NCBI GenBank assembly: GCA_027435495.1
Contig: DAHZZC010000018.1
Span: forward strand, 1-8,018
Direction of reading: 5' to 3'
DNA length: 8,018 bases
From: Planctomycetales bacterium
GTDB taxonomy: Bacteria; Planctomycetota; Planctomycetia; Isosphaerales; Isosphaeraceae
Part shown: piece by piece, positions 7,253-8,018 of the stretch
Layout of the letters: the number at the start of each line of letters is the position of its first letter
Position numbering within the stretch: the stretch's first letter is position 1
The notes under the pieces: generated by a model
Seen by the model: the letters and a program-made list of their open reading frames with translations, nothing else
Databases searched by the model: none
What the model was told of the DNA's origin: nothing
Position numbers and translations under genes: made by a program

Positions 7253-7272
7253 GATTCCCTGAATCGGGAATC
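7253..7272. promoter_or_regulatory. Perfect inverted repeat upstream of the XRE gene, candidate operator
   Basis: GATTCCC (7253-7259) and GGGAATC (7266-7272) form a perfect 7-bp inverted repeat with a 6-nt spacer, ending 17 nt before the ATG. Related half-sites lie just upstream: GGGATTC at 7236-7242 and GGGAAATTC at 7223-7231. XRE regulators usually bind such dyads and often repress their own gene, so autoregulation is inferred. The repeat could instead form a hairpin in the mRNA leader that affects translation, since no other ribosome-binding purine run is near the start. Confidence 0.45.
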
Positions 7273-7289
7273 TGTCGTATGGTTGCAAC

Positions 7290-7754
7290 ATGAGACTCAA
7301 AGAAAAACTCCAGATCCTGATGGCCCGCCATAGCCTGAATGGGCAGAAGCTGGCAAAGCTCTCGCAGGTGAGCGATTCGGAGATTTCCCGGATCCTCCAG
7401 GGAAAATCCCGACCGGGTCTCGACAATGCGTTCCGGCTCGCCAGGGCCGTGAATGTTTCGCTCGACTTCCTGGCCGACGACACGCTCGACATGGACGCCA
7501 ACCAGTCGGGTGACCTGATGTCGCCCGACGAGCGCAAGGTTCTGAATCTGACGCAGAAGATTGGGGCCACGGAGGTGGCCGCAATCCTGGAAGTGATCCG
7601 GTTTCTCGGCTACGACGTGGCGATGAGCCGGCTCATCGGCGCCAAGCCGATCATCGAGATCGACAAGGAGCCGGTGGGCGAGTTGCGAGCCGCGCCGGTG
7701 CTCTCGCCGCCGGCCGCAAATCCGACAGCGCGTGCCAGCACAGCCACTGCCTGA
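7290..7754 (+). CDS. XRE/HTH_3-type transcriptional regulator (154 aa)
   Basis: The protein has 154 residues. Residues about 4-62 form a typical Cro/CI-type helix-turn-helix domain: LKEKLQILMARHSLNGQKLAKLSQ, then VSDSEISRILQGKSRPGL (recognition helix near 27-37) and NAFRLARAVNVSLDFLADD. Residues 78-125 form a second helical stretch (SPDERKVLNLTQKIGATEVAAILEVIRFLGYDVAMSRLIG) with no enzyme or ligand motif I recognise; the last 20 residues are Ala/Pro/Thr-rich. It probably binds DNA as a dimer in the cytoplasm. The start is firm: an in-frame TGA lies at 7260-7262 and ATG 7290 is the only start codon after it before the HTH. There is no clear Shine-Dalgarno sequence, which is unusual for this window. 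It is convergent with rpoN, and no antitoxin/toxin partner is adjacent. Its regulon is unknown. Confidence 0.88.
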   Translation: MRLKEKLQILMARHSLNGQKLAKLSQVSDSEISRILQGKSRPGLDNAFRLARAVNVSLDFLADDTLDMDANQSGDLMSPDERKVLNLTQKIGATEVAAILEVIRFLGYDVAMSRLIGAKPIIEIDKEPVGELRAAPVLSPPAANPTARASTATA

Positions 7755-7786
7755 GCCTGGGTCGGCCTCAGCTTCAGCCGGGACCA

Positions 7787-7809
7787 TCCGGATCGGCCGA
7801 AGATCCGGA
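7787..7809. terminator. Strong hairpin downstream of the XRE gene
   Basis: TCCGGATC (7787-7794) and GATCCGGA (7802-7809) make a perfect 8-bp stem with a 7-nt loop. Outer CCA/TGG bases can add pairs across a small bulge. It starts 33 nt after the regulator's stop codon in a tail-to-tail gap. There is no T tract, so it is a hairpin that may end or protect either transcript rather than a classical intrinsic terminator. Confidence 0.45.
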
Positions 7810-7842
7810 CGTGGCATGGGGCTGGGAATGAGCCGCCGAGAA

Positions 7843-7871
7843 CGTCGCGCCTCCGAGGCCGGGGCGCGACG
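7843..7871. terminator. Strong GC hairpin between the XRE gene and rpoN
   Basis: CGTCGCGCC (7843-7851) and GGCGCGACG (7863-7871) form a perfect 9-bp stem with an 11-nt loop. The hairpin lies 21 bp downstream of the rpoN stop, read on the minus strand. Its symmetry would let it serve both converging transcripts. No T run follows on either strand. Confidence 0.45.
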
Positions 7872-7891
7872 GGGGCCATGCCCGAAGACCC

Positions 7892-8018
7892 CTAGAATTG
7901 CCGACGCTGGCGGCTCGATGGGATCAGCAGATTCTGGCGGTATTTCGTCACGGTCCGACGTGCGACCTTGAGCCCTTGCCGGCCCATCTCCTCGACGATC
8001 TCCTCGTCGGAGAGCGGG
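7892..8018 (-). CDS. rpoN: RNA polymerase sigma-54 factor RpoN, C-terminal end (partial)
   Basis: The last 41 codons of a minus-strand gene are present, ending in TAG at 7894-7892; the rest lies beyond the window. The fragment reads PLSDEEIVEEMGRQGLKV, then ARRTVTKYRQ, then NLLIPSSRQRRQF. This matches the sigma-54 C-terminus, where PLSD...QGI.VARRTVAKYRE.L.IP.S.QRK is the known pattern. The ten-residue block is the RpoN box that reads the -24 element of sigma-54 promoters. It differs from the canonical box at two positions (T for A at position 6, Q for E at position 10). RpoN directs core polymerase to promoters that need an AAA+ activator. The gene converges on the XRE regulator across 137 bp. 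Confidence 0.93.
   Translation of the reverse strand, partial: PLSDEEIVEEMGRQGLKVARRTVTKYRQNLLIPSSRQRRQF

Noticed and set aside
7351..7366. A sigma-54-like -24/-12 match, TGGCAAAGCTCTCGCA, with correct GG-to-GC spacing
   Set aside because: It lies inside the HTH coding region of the XRE gene, deviates from consensus at key bases, and has no gene start placed to use it. It is likely chance.

Overview
The window is GC-rich chromosomal DNA that looks like a planctomycete, probably of the Isosphaeraceae type. This is inferred from protein style, not from a marker gene. The clues are a large TPR plus FG-GAP/VCBS plus ASPIC/UnbV protein, a TM2-like membrane protein of a type I associate with planctomycetes, and the strong codon bias that produces long antisense shadow ORFs. 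I see no rRNA, tRNA, CRISPR array, insertion sequence, phage gene or toxin/defence cassette. The region reads as ordinary core chromosome, and I found no convincing new multi-gene system.

Layout, left to right. (1) Positions 1-2580 (+) hold the 3' part of a large gene whose start lies outside the window: TPR-like helices, seven Asp-rich calcium-binding-type repeats predicting a beta-propeller, and a C-terminal ASPIC/UnbV domain. A terminator-like hairpin lies inside its last codons. (2) On the minus strand, two translationally coupled small membrane-protein genes (3437-2901 and 2904-2710, sharing ATGA) meet it tail to tail across a spacer rich in GATTCC/GGAATC motifs. (3) Divergent from this pair, 3666-5306 (+) encodes a GT-C type (family 39/PMT-like) membrane glycosyltransferase; the 228 bp between them holds candidate promoters for both sides. 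(4) moaC (about 5482-5985, +) for molybdenum cofactor synthesis is followed after 14 bp by a long-chain polyprenyl diphosphate synthase (6000-7019), presumably co-transcribed. (5) A small XRE-type HTH regulator (7290-7754, +) follows a 270 bp AT-richer regulatory region with a perfect inverted repeat and a candidate promoter. (6) The last 127 bp hold the 3' end of rpoN (sigma-54) on the minus strand, converging on the XRE gene across a spacer with two strong hairpins.

The genes cover largely separate jobs: an exported or surface propeller protein, envelope glycosylation or membrane functions, cofactor synthesis, isoprenoid/quinone side-chain synthesis and regulation. The only operons the sequence supports are the coupled membrane-protein pair and moaC-polyprenyl synthase. 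The least explained items are the coupled membrane-protein pair, the XRE gene with its palindrome, and the GATTCC-rich convergent spacer.
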